Under the pieces are notes generated by a model that did not search any database, was not told the DNA's origin, and saw nothing but the letters and a program-made list of their open reading frames with translations. A stretch of DNA of 7,847 nt from Rhodospirillaceae bacterium (GTDB lineage: Bacteria; Pseudomonadota; Alphaproteobacteria; UBA7985). The position numbers and the translations under genes were made by a program. Of the stretch, positions 6,426 to 7,847 are shown piece after piece. The stretch is taken from the NCBI GenBank assembly GCA_002700865.1, contig PAFB01000078.1, positions 1 to 7,847 on the forward strand, given 5' to 3'. How positions within the stretch are numbered: the first letter of the stretch is position 1; each line of letters starts with the position of its first letter.

Positions 6426-6893
6426 ATGAGTGTAGACGTTGGCGATATGGCCCCTGATTTTGACCTTCCGACCAATGGTGGCGGGAGCGTTAAGCTAAGT
6501 GACTTGCGGGGGAAGAAGGTCGTAATATTCTTCTATTCCAAGGCCTTGACTTCAGGTTGTACCAAGGAAGCTTGTGGTTTTCGGGATGCTTTAGGTGACT
6601 TTAGTTCATCCGATACCGTGATCATCGGAATGTCCAAGGACGAAGTAAAGCGGCTCGACAAGTGGATTGAGAAGGAAGAACTCACCTTCACACTGGCTTC
6701 AGACTTCGAGCAAGGCACGTGCGAGGCCTACGATGTTTGGAAAGAGAAGTCGATGTACGGCAATAAGTACATGGGAATCGAACGCTCAACCTTTCTGATT
6801 GACCGAACCGGCAAAATTGCCTCGGCGTGGCGAAAGGTGCGGGTGCCGGGGCACGTGGATACGGTGCTGGCTGCGGCACAGGAATTGGGCTAA
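6426..6893 (+). CDS. bcp: BCP/PrxQ-type peroxiredoxin (thiol peroxidase)
   Basis: A cytoplasmic peroxiredoxin of the BCP/PrxQ group, reducing hydrogen peroxide and organic hydroperoxides at a cysteine and being re-reduced by thioredoxin-type donors. Its 155 residues match E. coli BCP (156). Visible elements: G-D-M-A-P-D-F-D-L-P (6-15), KLSDLRGKKVVIFFY (23-37), the peroxidatic C45 and the resolving C50 in G-C-T-K-E-A-C-G-F-R-D, the TLASD block near 90, and the conserved Arg in GIERSTFLID followed by G-K-I. The active-site loop is unusual: S-K-A-L-T-S-G-C replaces the usual P-K-x-x-T-P-G-C, so both prolines are serines. Thr42, C45, C50 and the Arg remain, so activity is still likely. Start ATG has GAGG five bases upstream. 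It leads a probable two-gene operon with the DUF455 gene and diverges from the YhdP-like gene. Two sampled lines (6541-6660) are about 48% GC against about 62% in a sampled line of the next gene. Confidence 0.95.
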   Translation: MSVDVGDMAPDFDLPTNGGGSVKLSDLRGKKVVIFFYSKALTSGCTKEACGFRDALGDFSSSDTVIIGMSKDEVKRLDKWIEKEELTFTLASDFEQGTCEAYDVWKEKSMYGNKYMGIERSTFLIDRTGKIASAWRKVRVPGHVDTVLAAAQELG

Positions 6894-6902
6894 GGCGCTG
6901 GC

Positions 6903-7730
6903 ATGAGCCTATTTGCGGCGGCGGCGCGATCGCTGAGTATCGAGGATCCGATTGAAAAGTGCCGGGAAACACGCCGGTGGGTGGCGGCATGGCGAGCGCA
7001 AGGCGCGCAGGTTGAGCCTTTAGAACAGCGGTCCAACCCGGGTTTGACGGATCGGCCGGGCCGCCTGGACCGTCCGCTGCTGGTTTCGCCCAATGACGTG
7101 CCGAAGCGCAAAATCACCGGCGCGCCGGAGGGGCGACGCGCGCTGTTGCATGCTATCGCGCATATTGAGCTGAATGCCGTCAATCTCGCTCTCGATGTCG
7201 CGGCCCGATACTGGGATGTTCCCATGCCCGATGCCTTTCATCGCGAGTGGATCGGGGTTGCGGATGATGAGGCGAAGCACTTTTTGCTGCTGCATGACCG
7301 GCTGACGGCTCTGGGCGGTGCCTATGGCGAGTTGCCGGCACACAACGGCCTGTGGGAAAGCGCTATAGCAACAAAAGGTGATATTCTCGCGCGGCTGGCT
7401 GTTGTTCCCATGGTGCTTGAAGCCCGCGGGTTGGATGTGACGCCCATGATGATCGACAAGTTCACGCACGTTGGAGATTTGGAGACAGTCGCCGCGCTGG
7501 AAATCATCTATGAGGATGAAATCGGTCACGTGGCGGTCGGGCGACGCTGGTTTGAGCACGTTGCCGATGCGCGTGGGCTGGAGCGTGAGACCACGTGGCA
7601 TGAACTGGTGCGCACCTACTTCCACGGTCAGGTTAAGCGGCCTTTCAACAAGCCGGCGCGTTCCGAAGCGGGGATGCACCCGGAATACTATGAACCTCTG
7701 GCCGATTGGTATGAAGGAATCGACCTTTAG
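6903..7730 (+). CDS. DUF455 family ferritin-like di-metal protein
   Basis: A 275-residue member of the DUF455 (PF04305) branch of ferritin-like four-helix proteins; biochemical function is not established. The metal-site pattern is complete: E89 in AHIEL, E123 and H126 in DDEAKHF, E173 in VLEARGLD, and E206 with H209 in YEDEIGH. This is the E / ExxH / E / ExxH layout of carboxylate-bridged di-iron (or Mn/Fe) proteins, spread over four predicted helices between about 78 and 220. The N-terminal ~75 residues (RPGRLDRPLLVSPNDVPKR) and the C-terminal HGQVKRPFNKPARSEAGM and YYEPL pieces are also typical of the family. There is no signal peptide or membrane segment, so it is probably cytoplasmic. 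ATG 6903 lies nine bases after the bcp stop, with AAGG at 6892-6895 as ribosome binding site, so the two genes are likely co-transcribed. Pairing with a peroxidase suggests, but does not show, a role in oxidative or iron stress. Confidence 0.93.
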   Translation: MSLFAAAARSLSIEDPIEKCRETRRWVAAWRAQGAQVEPLEQRSNPGLTDRPGRLDRPLLVSPNDVPKRKITGAPEGRRALLHAIAHIELNAVNLALDVAARYWDVPMPDAFHREWIGVADDEAKHFLLLHDRLTALGGAYGELPAHNGLWESAIATKGDILARLAVVPMVLEARGLDVTPMMIDKFTHVGDLETVAALEIIYEDEIGHVAVGRRWFEHVADARGLERETTWHELVRTYFHGQVKRPFNKPARSEAGMHPEYYEPLADWYEGIDL

Positions 7731-7768
7731 CCCCTGCTCGTCCGCAGGTTGTCACGGTTGCGGGTTTC

Positions 7769-7798
7769 TTGACCTTTAGCGCTTCACCAACGTATGTG
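7769..7798 (+). promoter_or_regulatory. Possible promoter for a gene beyond the window edge
   Basis: TTGACC (7769-7774) and TATGTG (7793-7798) are spaced by 18 bases, a moderate sigma-70-like pair 39 bases after the DUF455 stop. The remaining 117 bases after that stop contain no complete gene and no T-tract terminator, only a short hairpin, CCTGC/GCAGG (7733-7737/7744-7748). A GTG at 7808 opens a frame to the window end (V-I-F-F-T-P-P-R), but the only purine stretch is directly adjacent, so I do not call it a gene. Confidence 0.22.
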
Positions 7799-7847
7799 GG
7801 CGGAAGGGTGATATTCTTTACACCGCCAAGACCCACAGGGATTCGAA

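Noticed and set aside
7020..7679. Minus-strand frame of 219 residues opposite the DUF455 gene
   Set aside because: The plus strand encodes a complete metal-ligand protein; the minus frame has no recognisable motifs.
7645..7836. Minus-strand frame of 63 residues at the right edge
   Set aside because: Half of it is antisense to the DUF455 gene and there are no recognisable motifs.
1..7847. Search for CRISPR arrays, transposases, integrases, toxin-antitoxin or defence genes
   Set aside because: No regularly spaced repeats and no such protein families seen; every long frame not listed as a gene is a shadow.

Overview
The window looks like a chromosomal segment of an alphaproteobacterium. The ribosomal proteins S3, L16, L29 and S17 read like alphaproteobacterial versions. 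The right half carries a YhdP/AsmA-type envelope protein, a BCP peroxiredoxin and a DUF455 ferritin-like protein, a neighbourhood I associate from memory with sphingomonads and related orders. That placement is inference; no rRNA or other decisive marker is present. Base composition is moderately GC-rich.

Left part (1-1706): the distal end of the S10 ribosomal protein operon, rpsC (5' end cut off) - rplP - rpmC - rpsQ, all on the plus strand and tightly packed (rpmC and rpsQ touch). Instead of running on into rplN and the spc operon, as in most bacteria, the operon is closed about 60 bases after rpsQ by a clear intrinsic terminator.

Middle (1707-2737): one plus-strand gene for a small, probably exported protein of the intradiol (catechol/protocatechuate-type) dioxygenase fold, with all four expected iron ligands. 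Its start is ambiguous. An ideal Shine-Dalgarno faces an ATA codon, the same bases form a perfect extended -10 promoter, and the first canonical start (TTG) lies further on. It ends in its own terminator. A GC-rich block with a 15-base perfect inverted repeat then separates it from the convergent gene.

Right part (2738-7847): a very long minus-strand gene (1171 aa) for a membrane-anchored YhdP/AsmA-like protein, probably involved in envelope lipid transport. It is divergent, across 172 bases, from a plus-strand pair: a bcp-type peroxiredoxin with an unusual active-site loop, then a DUF455 ferritin-like di-metal protein 9 bases downstream. The last 117 bases hold no complete gene.

I see no CRISPR array, transposase, phage gene or toxin-antitoxin pair, and no convincing multi-gene novel system. 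The points most worth following are the interrupted S10-spc cluster, the dioxygenase start, the convergent inverted repeats and the altered peroxiredoxin active site.
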